Origin: an uncultured Eubacteriales bacterium
Lineage (GTDB): Bacteria; Bacillota; Clostridia; Oscillospirales; Oscillospiraceae
Reading direction: 5' to 3'
Assembly: GCA_900543625.1 (NCBI GenBank)
Contig: UQSF01000002.1
Span: 92,635 to 156,634, forward strand
DNA: 64,000 bases
How positions within the stretch are numbered: the stretch's first letter is position 1; each line of letters opens with the position of its first letter. Below the pieces are notes generated by a model. That model made no database searches and was not told where the DNA came from. It worked only from the letters and a program-made list of their open reading frames with translations. Both the position numbers and the translations under genes were made by a program. Positions 8,332 through 16,211 of the stretch are shown here, one piece after another.

Positions 8332-8388
8332 TCGGGAATCAGTCCCGAATTCAAACCGTAGCATACACGTACTTTGCCCGTCTGTCAA
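8332..8388 (-). promoter_or_regulatory. zur-znu promoter with a possible operator
   Basis: Minus-strand TTGACA and TATGCT are 17 bp apart (-35 at 8383-8388, -10 at 8360-8365). In the leader, an inverted repeat TCGGGA-5-TCCCGA (8332-8348) lies just before the ribosome site and is a candidate operator. It does not match a Fur or Zur consensus that I can recall, so that role is a guess. Confidence 0.55.
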
Positions 8389-8401
8389 GGGAAAACTGCA
8401 A

Positions 8402-8434
8402 AAATCCCGCCGGACGCAATGTCCGGCGGGATTT
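8402..8434 (-). terminator. Terminator after carD
   Basis: 14-bp perfect stem with a 5-base loop, followed on the minus strand by a T run. It separates carD from the divergent zur promoter region. Confidence 0.85.
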
Positions 8435-8446
8435 CCAACTTCCGAT

Positions 8447-8974
8447 TCAGGCAAGGGCGGCTTCCGGCTCGCCCGCGTCACCGAGCGCATCACTGATGAA
8501 CTGCGGCACCTGTTCGCGCGTCATACCCAGCGCAACGGCCAGCTCCCCGTGGAGCATCTCCTCGGCGCGCTTCATATAGCGCTCGTCGACGAGGCCGAGC
8601 TTCTTGCCCCGCTCGATCATCCGGCAGCGCTTGGCGCGCACGTCCTTGATCAGCTGCAGAAGGTCAGCACAGGTATAGTTCTGGAGGCAGTGCTGATAGT
8701 GCTCATTGAGGAAACGGAGATTGGCGTTTTCATAGACCTCCGCGGTCATCGCCGGGATGCGGTCAATGAGCGCCAGCGCCTCCTCGCGCGAGATCACCGG
8801 GCGCATGAACACCTTGCTGTCCACAGGCGTGAACACCTTCCCCTCGCGGTAAATGGGCGCAAGCGTATAGTAATCGCGGTGCTTGTCCACACCGGAGATC
8901 TTCGGCGTGCCGATCTCCTCCACGCGGCAGACGCCCTCGTTTCCATACACGATCAATTGACCAATCTCGTACAT
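8447..8974 (-). CDS. CarD/CdnL-family transcription regulator
   Basis: 175 residues from the ATG at 8974 (MYEIGQLIVYGNEGVCRV). The N-terminal Tudor-like RNA-polymerase-interacting domain (1-60) is shared with Mfd, and a helical C-terminal domain follows. CarD-type proteins bind the beta subunit and stabilise promoter open complexes. In Clostridia they are common single-gene housekeeping regulators. The gene is monocistronic between a divergent promoter and a terminator. A longer open frame upstream is rejected because it would read through the promoter. Confidence 0.85.
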   Translation of the reverse strand: MYEIGQLIVYGNEGVCRVEEIGTPKISGVDKHRDYYTLAPIYREGKVFTPVDSKVFMRPVISREEALALIDRIPAMTAEVYENANLRFLNEHYQHCLQNYTCADLLQLIKDVRAKRCRMIERGKKLGLVDERYMKRAEEMLHGELAVALGMTREQVPQFISDALGDAGEPEAALA

Positions 8975-9065
8975 TTGACTATCCTTTCCTCCGCCAAGCC
9001 TCAAAAACAAACAAATCGGGCGGCCATGCGGCCGCACTGCGGCCGCAAACCTGCCCCCTTGAAGT

Positions 9066-9141
9066 AGTGTAACACAAATTTTGAGAAAATGTAAGCTTTT
9101 TTTCATTTAGGTCTTGATTTTTTTGTGAAACCGGATAGAAT
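9066..9141. promoter_or_regulatory. Divergent promoters for carD and the 171-aa membrane protein
   Basis: Minus strand: CTTACA (9090-9095), 18 bp, TACACT (9066-9071) for carD. Plus strand: TTGATT (9114-9119), 16 bp, TAGAAT (9136-9141) for the gene at 9209. The stretch between is AT-rich. Confidence 0.6.
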
Positions 9142-9208
9142 AAACAATTTACAGAGCAAAACGACGCAATGAGCGCGCACATTTGCCGCCAAAGGGAGGA
9201 AGAACGGA

Positions 9209-9724
9209 ATGCAGATCGAATGGCGCCGTATCTGGAAGGTACTGCTGGGCTGCGTGTGCACCGCCGCCGGTATCGCCCTGCTCGCCTGCGGGCAGCTCAG
9301 CTGGGGTCTTACCGCGCTGGAGGCGGCCGTGCTGCTGCTCGCATTGCAGTACGCACCGCGCGGCACACGGCTTTGGAAAACGTGGTGGTTCGTGGAGCTG
9401 GTGCTCGCGCTCGCCGTCACGGCGGGATGGGCAGGCGTCGCCACCATCCGCGAGGTGCGTTCGCCGGCGCAGGCCGTCGTCATCACGACCGAGCGCAACG
9501 TGCCGCCCGAGACCGCAGCCCCGGTGCCGACCGCCGCACCCAAACAGCCGCAGACGACCGCCGCAGTGGATGCCGCCTACATCGGCAACCGCAACTCCAT
9601 GAAATATCACCGCGCCGGCTGCAGATACGCAGCGCAGGTCAAAGCGGAAAACCGCATCGGCTTTGACAGCGCCGAGCAGGCGCTGACCGCGGGCTACACA
9701 CCCTGCGGCGCGTGCAAGCCGTAA
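9209..9724 (+). CDS. Membrane protein with C-terminal Ada-like zinc-binding domain
   Basis: 171 residues. Two hydrophobic segments (about 10-28 and 35-50) plus a third near 60-80 anchor it; a Pro/Thr/Ala linker leads to a compact C-terminal domain (residues 122-171) with His134, Cys138, Cys166 and Cys169 spaced like the zinc site of the Ada N-terminal domain. Such domains also occur at the ends of secreted nucleases. No catalytic domain is present here, so it may be a metal- or damage-sensing membrane protein; function unknown. Monocistronic, with its own promoter and terminator. Confidence 0.7.
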   Translation: MQIEWRRIWKVLLGCVCTAAGIALLACGQLSWGLTALEAAVLLLALQYAPRGTRLWKTWWFVELVLALAVTAGWAGVATIREVRSPAQAVVITTERNVPPETAAPVPTAAPKQPQTTAAVDAAYIGNRNSMKYHRAGCRYAAQVKAENRIGFDSAEQALTAGYTPCGACKP

Positions 9725-9731
9725 ACAGCAG

Positions 9732-9766
9732 AAAACCGCGCTCCCGTGTTTCGGGAGCGCGGTTTT
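9732..9766 (+). terminator. Terminator after the Ada-like membrane protein
   Basis: 15-bp stem with a 5-base loop and a T run. A remnant of the structured intergenic repeat begins directly behind it. Confidence 0.85.
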
Positions 9767-9767
9767 T

Positions 9768-9822
9768 AAGGCTGTCAAAACGTGTTGCTTTTTGACAAAG
9801 GGGTTTGCGGCCTGACTGCAGC
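9768..9822. repeat. Truncated copy (A) of the structured intergenic repeat
   Basis: Homologous to the first 55 bp or so of the complete copies at 12854, 20175, 36279 and 47601: the left inverted-repeat hairpin, here degenerate (GTCAAAACGTG instead of GTCAAAAAGTA), then TTTGCGGCCTGACTGCAG. Homology stops at the glyA stop codon; the rest and the second terminator copy are missing. Confidence 0.75.
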
Positions 9823-11070
9823 TTACGCCTGCAGATCCGGATAGAGCGGGAAGCGCGCGCACAGGTCGAGCACCTGCGCCCGCACGGACGCAACGGCGTC
9901 CTCGCCCTCATCGACCAGACGGCAGATGAGCGCGCCGATCTGACGCATCTCCTCCTCGCCCATGCCGCGGGTCGTGACGGCCGGCGTACCCAGACGCACG
10001 CCGCTCGTGACGCGCACGGACTGCGTCTCGTTCGGGATGGTGTTCTTGTTGGCGGTGATGTTCGCCGCGTCGAGCAGATCCTGCATCTGCGCACCGGTGC
10101 GGCCGCGGCTGAAAACGTCGGCCAGCATGAGATGATTATCCGTGCCGCCGGAGACCAGACGGATGCCGCCCTGCTGCAGCGTCTCGGCGAGCACGGCGGC
10201 ATTCTTGACCACCTGCTGCTGATAGGTGCGGAAGGCCGGCTGCAGCGCCTCACCGAAGCAGACCGCCTTGCCGGCGATGACGTGCATGAGCGGGCCGCCC
10301 TGCGTGCCGGGGAAGACGGCGCTGTCGATCTTCTTGGCCAGCTCGTCGCGGCAGAGGATGATCGCGCCGCGCGGGCCGCGCAGCGTCTTGTGCGTCGTGC
10401 AGGTGACGACGTCGGCATACGGCACGGGGCTCGGGTGCACGCCTGCAGCGACCAGACCGCCGATGTGCGCCATGTCGACCATCAGGTACGCGCCGACGGA
10501 ATCGGCGACCTGACGGAAGCGCGCAAAGTCGATCACGCGCGGATACGCGCTCGCACCGGCGATGATGAGCTTCGGGCGGACCTCCTCAGCCGTGCGCGCA
10601 AGCGCCTCATAGTCGATGGTCTCGGTCTCGGGGTCAACGCCGTAGAAATGCGCCTCAAAATATTTCCCGGACAAAGACGCCTTGCTGCCATGCGTCAGAT
10701 GTCCGCCGTGGGAGAGGTTCATGCCGAGGATCCGGTCGCCCGGCTGCAGCAGCGCCGCATACACGGCCATATTCGCCTGCGAGCCGGAGTGTGGCTGGAC
10801 GTTTGCGTGGTCCGCGCCGAACAGCCGCGTCACGCGCTCGATCGCCAGGCGCTCGACCTCATCGACGTACTCGCAGCCGCCGTAGTAGCGCGCGCCGGGA
10901 TAGCCCTCGGCGTATTTGTTCGTCAGGTGGCTGCCAACAGCCTCCATGACGGCCTGACTCGTGAAATTCTCGGACGCGATCAGCTCCAGATGGTCGCGCT
11001 GGCGCTCCAGCTCGCGCGCCATGGAAGCATACAGCTCCGGGTCTGCCTGCATCAGGTGTGCATAATCCAT
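9823..11070 (-). CDS. glyA: Serine hydroxymethyltransferase
   Basis: 415 residues from the ATG at 11070 (MDYAHLMQADPELYASM). It makes glycine and 5,10-methylene-tetrahydrofolate from serine with pyridoxal phosphate. The PLP-lysine motif TCTTHKTLRGPRGAI and the N-terminal LIASENFTS and YAEGYPGARYYGG motifs are intact. Length is normal. The gene is preceded by a sigma-A type -10 (TACACT) with TTGTAA upstream and is monocistronic. Its stop codon abuts the repeat remnant. Confidence 0.97.
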   Translation of the reverse strand: MDYAHLMQADPELYASMARELERQRDHLELIASENFTSQAVMEAVGSHLTNKYAEGYPGARYYGGCEYVDEVERLAIERVTRLFGADHANVQPHSGSQANMAVYAALLQPGDRILGMNLSHGGHLTHGSKASLSGKYFEAHFYGVDPETETIDYEALARTAEEVRPKLIIAGASAYPRVIDFARFRQVADSVGAYLMVDMAHIGGLVAAGVHPSPVPYADVVTCTTHKTLRGPRGAIILCRDELAKKIDSAVFPGTQGGPLMHVIAGKAVCFGEALQPAFRTYQQQVVKNAAVLAETLQQGGIRLVSGGTDNHLMLADVFSRGRTGAQMQDLLDAANITANKNTIPNETQSVRVTSGVRLGTPAVTTRGMGEEEMRQIGALICRLVDEGEDAVASVRAQVLDLCARFPLYPDLQA

Positions 11071-11188
11071 ATCGGGAACCTCCGTTATTGTCAATTTTCG
11101 CCCTATTAGTGTATCATGGATCCCATGTATTTTACAAGTGGACGCGGCATAGATTAAAGTATCGCGTTTTTCTCCGAGGTGAGGCAAG

Positions 11189-11665
11189 TTGAACAAATGG
11201 AGCGCGCTGCGCCCTTATCTTTTCTTCGTCGTGCTCGCGCTGGCCGTCGGCGGCGCGGCAGGTGCCGCCGCACGCGCTGGGATGGAGGCCTATGACCTGC
11301 TGACCAAGCCGCCCGCCACACCGCCGGACCGGCTGTTTCCGGTCGTGTGGACGCTGCTCTATCTGCTCATGGGCATCGCCATGGGGCGCGTCTGGCGCGC
11401 CGTCTCCGGCAGTGCGCGCAGGCAGGCAGCCGCACTCTGGTGCGTCCAGCTCGGCGTCAACGGTTTTTGGCCGGTGGTGTTTTTCCTGTGGCAGGAGCAC
11501 GGTGCGGCGTTTTTCCTGCTCGCGGGGCTGATCGCGCTCGTGCTGGCGATGAGCGCGCAGTTTTCCCGCCGCGATCCGGCGGCAGCGTGGCTGTGCGTGC
11601 CGTATCTCCTGTGGCTGCTGTTCGCGGCGTACCTGAACCTCGGCGTCTGGCTGCTCAACCGGTGA
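11189..11665 (+). CDS. tspO: TspO/MBR-family membrane protein
   Basis: 158 residues from a TTG start behind GAGGTGAGG. Five hydrophobic helices with the family's WTLLYLLMGIAMGRVW pattern in helix 2 and aromatic-rich LGVNGFWPVVFFLWQ in helix 3. TspO proteins bind tetrapyrroles and cholesterol-like ligands and have been linked to porphyrin handling and stress. Role in this organism unknown. It diverges from glyA. Confidence 0.88.
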   Translation: MNKWSALRPYLFFVVLALAVGGAAGAAARAGMEAYDLLTKPPATPPDRLFPVVWTLLYLLMGIAMGRVWRAVSGSARRQAAALWCVQLGVNGFWPVVFFLWQEHGAAFFLLAGLIALVLAMSAQFSRRDPAAAWLCVPYLLWLLFAAYLNLGVWLLNR

Positions 11666-11696
11666 AATCCGGGTAATGCCTCGGTCAAGATTGTGT

Positions 11697-11725
11697 TTGC
11701 ATGGGTCGGGAAATTGTGGTACACT
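11697..11725 (+). promoter_or_regulatory. Promoter of the EEP-family enzyme gene
   Basis: TTGCAT and TACACT separated by 17 bp, 23 bp upstream of the ATG at 11749, which has an AGAGGAGGGG ribosome site. It rules out the upstream in-frame ATG at 11701. Confidence 0.6.
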
Positions 11726-11748
11726 GCCCCAGAGGAGGGGATCACCCC

Positions 11749-12810
11749 ATGAAAAAACCAATCAAAATCATCCTGATCGTCTTGGCCGTTCTCGTCGGTC
11801 TGTTCGCCGCGCTGCTCATCTGGCTGAGCGCCACGCAGCTCAACGTCAAGACGGAGACCGCCGTCGTGACGCGCGGTGACAACAGCACCGCCGCCTTTGC
11901 CCCGGGCGACGAGGTATCCATTCTGTCGTGGAACATCGGCTACGCCGGTCTGGGCGAGGAGTCCGACTTCTTCATGGACGGCGGCAAGCAGACCCGCGCG
12001 CCGAGCAAGGCCATCGTGGAGAAGAACATGGACGGCATCGTCGCGACCGTGCAGGGCATGGCCGCCGACTTCACGTTCCTGCAGGAGATTGACGCCGGCC
12101 CCTCGTCCCATGCCTACGGCATTGAGGAGGCAGGCCGCCTGCGCACCGAGACGCAGCTGGACAGTGCACATGCCCTGAACTACAAGTGTGCCTTCGTGCC
12201 CTACCCCATCCCGCCGATCGGCCGGGTGAACACGGGGCTCATGACGCTCTCGACCGCGCCCATCGCCTCGGCCGAGCGCATCGCGCTGCCGAGCCCGTTC
12301 AAGTGGCCGGTGTCGGTGGCAAACCTCAAGCGCTGCCTCATGCCCGTATACATCGACCTTGAGGGCACGGATGCGCAGCTCGTGCTCGTCAACCTCCACC
12401 TCGAGGCATATGACGACGGCGAGGGCAAGGCCGCGCAGACCGCCGCGCTCACGTCGTTCCTCGAGCAGGAATACGCCAAGGGCAACTACGTCATCGCCGG
12501 CGGCGACTTCAACCAGACCTTCCCCGGCGGGCTGGACAAGTACCCGATCAAAAACGATGATCTCTGGACACCCGGCATGCTCGACGACAGCATGCTGCCC
12601 GACGGCTGGCACTTCGCGTATGACACGTCCGTGCCGACCTGCCGCCTCGACAACCAGCCCTACGACGCCGAGAGCGAGGCCACGCAGCACTACGTCATCG
12701 ATGGCTTCATCCTCTCGCCGAACGTGGAGCTGACGAGCGTGCAGACGCAGGATGATGGCTTCCGCTTCTCCGACCACAACCCCGTGCTGCTGAGCATCCG
12801 CCTGAAATAA
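11749..12810 (+). CDS. Membrane-anchored endonuclease/exonuclease/phosphatase (EEP) family protein
   Basis: 353 residues. N-terminal membrane anchor (residues 5-26), then an extracytoplasmic EEP domain with its metal/phosphate motifs in order: SWNIGYAG, FLQEID, VNLHLEA, AGGDFNQT and a C-terminal FSDHNPV. The fold covers DNases, sphingomyelinases and inositol-phosphate phosphatases. External placement suggests a secreted nuclease or phosphodiesterase; the substrate cannot be told. Followed by terminator hairpin 1 of repeat copy B. Confidence 0.85.
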   Translation: MKKPIKIILIVLAVLVGLFAALLIWLSATQLNVKTETAVVTRGDNSTAAFAPGDEVSILSWNIGYAGLGEESDFFMDGGKQTRAPSKAIVEKNMDGIVATVQGMAADFTFLQEIDAGPSSHAYGIEEAGRLRTETQLDSAHALNYKCAFVPYPIPPIGRVNTGLMTLSTAPIASAERIALPSPFKWPVSVANLKRCLMPVYIDLEGTDAQLVLVNLHLEAYDDGEGKAAQTAALTSFLEQEYAKGNYVIAGGDFNQTFPGGLDKYPIKNDDLWTPGMLDDSMLPDGWHFAYDTSVPTCRLDNQPYDAESEATQHYVIDGFILSPNVELTSVQTQDDGFRFSDHNPVLLSIRLK

Positions 12811-12823
12811 GCACAATATTGCA

Positions 12824-13079
12824 AACGCCCGCTTCCAGTCGGAAGCGGGCGTTAGACTGTCAAAAAGTATTACTTTTTGACAAAGAGATTTGCGGCCTGA
12901 CTGCAGCGCACGCGCTGTCCGCCTTTGGCTGCCAGCGCGCACGTTTGCAGGCCGAGCGGTATTTTCTCAGCCGCACATGTCGCCTGAGAAAATGATCGGA
13001 CTTTCTTTGCGCCTGCGGGCGCAAACTCTACGAGGTTTTTGCCGAACTGAATGCCCGCTTCCAGTCGGAAGCGGGCGTT
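12824..13079. repeat. Structured intergenic repeat, copy B, flanked by a duplicated terminator
   Basis: The 196-bp core (12854-13049) lies between two copies of a 30-bp terminator hairpin (12824-12853 and 13050-13079; one mismatch). Core stems: a 12-bp palindrome near the left end, CGGCCTG/CAGGCCG enclosing a GC hairpin, a 10-bp ATTTTCTCAG stem with a 13-base loop, and a TTTGCGCC hairpin. The outer flanks (A-rich left, T-rich right) together recreate one bidirectional terminator between the convergent EEP and galK genes. No protein is supported. Confidence 0.9.
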
Positions 13080-13101
13080 TATTTTATTTATTCTGCGCGT
13101 T

Positions 13102-14178
13102 TTATTCTGCGCCGGTGATGCGCAGCTCACGGCAGGAGCCGGGGCCGAAGCGCGCCTCCATCGCCTGCCGGTAGGCGGGAAAGGCAGTACACGGCATGAG
13201 CGCCTGCACGCCCCCGGCAAAGCCGCCGCCATGCACGCGCCACGCACCCACCCCGTCGAGCAGCGCCGACGCACAGGCAAGCCCCCGCGCAAGCCGGTCG
13301 TCCCCGCCGGGGACCTGGATGTTGCGCAGCAACTGCTCCGAAGAGCGGCCGGAGGCGTTCATGAGGCGCAGGTATTCCCCCGCATCCCGGCGCGCAAGCG
13401 CATCACGCATCTGCGGCACGCGCGCGTTTTCTGCGAAAAAGTGTGCCGCGCGGTCGTCGGCAAGCCCCGGCTGCCGGTGGGCGAAAAAGTCCGCCGGGTC
13501 GACTTGCGAGAGCGTCTCGGCGCCGAAGCGTCGTGCAACGCTGTGCATATCGGCCGGGATCGCGGCGTAGGCCGCCGTCAGCCCTGCGTGGCTGCCGCCG
13601 GTGTCCGTCAGGCAGAGCGTGAGCCCCATGGCTGCAAACGGCGCCGCGACCGGAAGGATCTCCCCTGCGGCCAGATCGAGATACACCGCGCCGCTGCGCG
13701 CGCACGCCATCTGATCCATGAGGCCGGAGGGCTTTCCGAAGTGCCGGTTTTCCGCCTGCTGACCGAATCGGGCAAGCTGCTCCGGCGTGAACGCGCCGCC
13801 GTTATAGAGCGCGTTGAAGATGCGGCCGACGAGGATCTCGAACGCGGCCGAGGACGACAGCCCGCCGCCTGTACGCAGCGCAGAGGAAGCCCACGCCTCG
13901 AAGCCGCCGATCTGCCCGCCGGCTTCCAGAATGGCCGCCGCCACGCCGCGCACAAGCGCCCACGGTTTTCCATAGGCGCGCGGATCAACGCTCAGATCGT
14001 CAAGCGAGACGGTAAACGGACGGTAGCCCCGCGAGTGGATGCACACGCGGCGGTCACGGCGGCGCGCGGCGCGCGCGCGGATGCCCACGTCCACGGACGC
14101 CGCCAGCACGCGCCCGAGCTGGTGATCGGTATGATTCCCGGCCAGCTCCGTGCGGCCGGGGGCAAAAAATCGCTGCAT
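13102..14178 (-). CDS. galK: Galactokinase
   Basis: 358 residues from the ATG at 14178 (AGGAGG ribosome site). GHMP-kinase motifs are present: the galactokinase signature GRTELAGNHTDHQLG near the N-terminus, ATP-binding GGGLSSSAAFE, and C-terminal GGGFAGGVQAL. It phosphorylates galactose in the Leloir pathway. galT and galE are not in the window. Slightly short for the family but complete. A related sugar kinase specificity (N-acetylgalactosamine, arabinose) cannot be excluded. Confidence 0.88.
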   Translation of the reverse strand: MQRFFAPGRTELAGNHTDHQLGRVLAASVDVGIRARAARRRDRRVCIHSRGYRPFTVSLDDLSVDPRAYGKPWALVRGVAAAILEAGGQIGGFEAWASSALRTGGGLSSSAAFEILVGRIFNALYNGGAFTPEQLARFGQQAENRHFGKPSGLMDQMACARSGAVYLDLAAGEILPVAAPFAAMGLTLCLTDTGGSHAGLTAAYAAIPADMHSVARRFGAETLSQVDPADFFAHRQPGLADDRAAHFFAENARVPQMRDALARRDAGEYLRLMNASGRSSEQLLRNIQVPGGDDRLARGLACASALLDGVGAWRVHGGGFAGGVQALMPCTAFPAYRQAMEARFGPGSCRELRITGAE

Positions 14179-14197
14179 GGTGTCCTCCTGATCCGAT

Positions 14198-14230
14198 AAA
14201 AAAGCCGGCAGGCAAGCTGCCCGCCGGCTT
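14198..14230 (-). terminator. Terminator after the transketolase operon
   Basis: Stem AAGCCGGC/GCCGGCTT with an additional inner GGCA/TGCC pairing, followed on the minus strand by six T residues. Separates tkt from galK. Confidence 0.8.
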
Positions 14231-14244
14231 CCGTGCAAAAAAAC

Positions 14245-15183
14245 TCAGTGCTTGCGCGCGAGCACCCGCTCGATGCCGCGCACGACGCCGGCAGCATCCA
14301 CGCCGTATTTGGCGAGAAGCTCGGTGTACTTGCCGGTCTCGGTGAACGTGTCGGGAATGCCGACAAACTCCGTCGGCGCAGCCGCGCCGCCCCAGGCGAG
14401 CACCTCCGCCACGGCGCTGCCGAGACCGCCGTAGATGTTGTGCTCCTCGGCGGTAACGATCGCGCCCGTCTCCTGCGCGCAGCGCAGGATGAGCTCACGG
14501 TCGATGGGCTTGATGGAGTACATGTCCACCACGCGCACGGACACGCCGCGCTCGGCCATCTGCTCGGCCGCCTCGATCGCCTTGTGCACAAGGATGCCGC
14601 AGGCGATGACGGTCACGTCCGTGCCGTCGCGCACGATCGCGCCCTTGCCGCAGGCGAACTTCGTGTTCTCGTCATACAGATCCGGATACACGTCGCGCGA
14701 CAGGCGCAGGTACATCGGGCCGTAGGTGTCAACGGCGTACTTCGTCGCCCAGCGGGTGCTGGCCGCGTCCGACGGGACGAGCACGGTCATGTTCGGCAGC
14801 GAGCGCATGACGGCGATGTCCTCGGTGGCGTGATGCGTCGCGCCGTCGAGCGCGTCGGACATGCCGCAATAGGCGCCGCCGAACTTCACGTTCAGGTTGC
14901 CGTAGCACACCTGCGCACGCGCCGAGATGAGACCCAGCGTCGTGAGAAAGACCGTAAACGTGTTCACGAACGGGATCTTGCCGGTCGTGGAAAGGCCCGC
15001 CGCCGTGGCGACCATATCCGACTCGGCAATGCCCATGTTGAAATGCCGCTCGGGGTGCGCCTTGGCGAAAATGCCGCTCTTGGTAGAGCCGGACAGGTCG
15101 GCATCGAGCACGACGATATTCTCATTGGTATCGCCGAGCTCGGCGAGCACAGTGCCGTATACTTCACGAATGGATTTTCCCAT
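14245..15183 (-). CDS. tktB: Transketolase, C-terminal (pyrimidine-binding/transketolase C) subunit
   Basis: 312 residues from the ATG at 15183. Contains the pyrimidine-binding domain (NIVVLDADLSGSTK, FNMGIAESDMVA, the catalytic Glu in GIAE) and the transketolase C domain. Split transketolases made of two polypeptides are common in Clostridia. The start codon overlaps the stop of the N-terminal subunit by one base, so the two are produced together. Works in the pentose phosphate pathway with TPP and Mg. Confidence 0.93.
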   Translation of the reverse strand: MGKSIREVYGTVLAELGDTNENIVVLDADLSGSTKSGIFAKAHPERHFNMGIAESDMVATAAGLSTTGKIPFVNTFTVFLTTLGLISARAQVCYGNLNVKFGGAYCGMSDALDGATHHATEDIAVMRSLPNMTVLVPSDAASTRWATKYAVDTYGPMYLRLSRDVYPDLYDENTKFACGKGAIVRDGTDVTVIACGILVHKAIEAAEQMAERGVSVRVVDMYSIKPIDRELILRCAQETGAIVTAEEHNIYGGLGSAVAEVLAWGGAAAPTEFVGIPDTFTETGKYTELLAKYGVDAAGVVRGIERVLARKH

Positions 15184-16013
15184 CAGACGTTCCCTCCCAG
15201 TTCCTGCATTGCCTGCGCGAATTCCGCGTCCGGAATGGCCTTGCCGTGCCAAGCGGCCTTGCCCTCCATAAAGGACACGCCCTTGCCCTTGACCGTGTCG
15301 GCCAGGATCACGGTCGGCACGCCCTTGCAGGCGGCGGCAGCGTCGAGCGCGGCATCCAGCGCGGTCAGATCGTGCCCGTCGCAGCGCAGCACGTTCCAGC
15401 CGAAGGCGCGCCACTTGCCGGGCAGGTCGCGCAGCGGCATGATCTCATCGGTCGTACCGTCGAGCTGCACCTTGTTCCAGTCGACGATAGCGGTGAGATT
15501 GTCGAGGCCGAACTTCACGGCCGAGGCAGCCGCCTCCCAGACGGCGCCCTCATCGAGCTCGCCGTCGCCGAGCACGGCATACACGCGCGCATCGGACTGA
15601 TTGAGCTTCAGACCGAGGGCGATGCCCTGCGCCGCGGCGAGGCCGATGCCCAGCGGGCCGGACGGCATGTCCACGCCCGGCGTGCGCATGCACGGGTGAC
15701 CCTGCAGCGGGCTGCCGGTCTGGCGCAGCGTGTTCATGCTCTCGATGGGCAGAAAGCCCTTGCCGATCAGGTTGCGGTAGAGCATGGGCGCAGCGTGCCC
15801 CTTGCAGAGCACAAGGCGGTCGCGATTCGGGTCGTCGGGGTGCGCGGCGTCGACATGCATCCGCTGCTGGTACAGCAGCGTGAGGATCTCACAGGCAGAC
15901 AGGCTGCCGCCCGGGTGGCCGGACTGTGCGCCGTGAATGGCCGTGAGTACGTCGATCCGATACTGACGGCAGAGCTCCTGGAGCTCAGCCGTGCGTTCCG
16001 GTGTCAAAGACAT
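15183..16013 (-). CDS. tktA: Transketolase, N-terminal TPP-binding subunit
   Basis: 276 residues from the ATG at 16013. The TPP motif GDGELDEGAVWEA...IVDWNK and the N-terminal HGAQSGHPGGSLS segment are intact. It pairs with the following C-terminal subunit to transfer two-carbon units between ketose and aldose phosphates. Promoter immediately upstream. Confidence 0.93.
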   Translation of the reverse strand: MSLTPERTAELQELCRQYRIDVLTAIHGAQSGHPGGSLSACEILTLLYQQRMHVDAAHPDDPNRDRLVLCKGHAAPMLYRNLIGKGFLPIESMNTLRQTGSPLQGHPCMRTPGVDMPSGPLGIGLAAAQGIALGLKLNQSDARVYAVLGDGELDEGAVWEAAASAVKFGLDNLTAIVDWNKVQLDGTTDEIMPLRDLPGKWRAFGWNVLRCDGHDLTALDAALDAAAACKGVPTVILADTVKGKGVSFMEGKAAWHGKAIPDAEFAQAMQELGGNV

Positions 16014-16046
16014 GGTAATTGTCCTCCTGTTTTGTGTTACATTATT

Positions 16047-16075
16047 AAGATACAACGACCGTATTTTGATGTCAA
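16047..16075 (-). promoter_or_regulatory. Promoter of the transketolase operon
   Basis: Minus-strand TTGACA (16070-16075), 17 bp, TATCTT (16047-16052). Confidence 0.75.
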
Positions 16076-16125
16076 CGGCACGAACTGGTTTTTTCGTGCC
16101 TTTTCCCTTGTTAATTTAATAATCG

Positions 16126-16154
16126 TTGCTTTCGCGCGGAACAATGGCTATAAT
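16126..16154 (+). promoter_or_regulatory. Promoter of pncB
   Basis: TTGCTT (16126-16131), 17 bp, TATAAT (16149-16154). No NiaR-like palindrome is seen here, in contrast with the operator at 18231. Confidence 0.75.
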
Positions 16155-16211
16155 TGAAAAGAATATATTTTGTTGTCTGCATCCCGCAGACCCATTCAGG
16201 AGGCGAGGTCA

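Noticed and set aside
11701..11748. Upstream in-frame ATG for the EEP-family gene
   Set aside because: It lies between or upstream of the promoter elements and would put a non-signal extension before the membrane anchor; the ATG at 11749 has the ribosome site.
12870..13292. Short peptides read through the intergenic repeats (a shared KNLVEF-type sequence recurs in several copies)
   Set aside because: The frames differ between copies, lack ribosome sites and run into neighbouring genes; stem pairing, not codons, is conserved.
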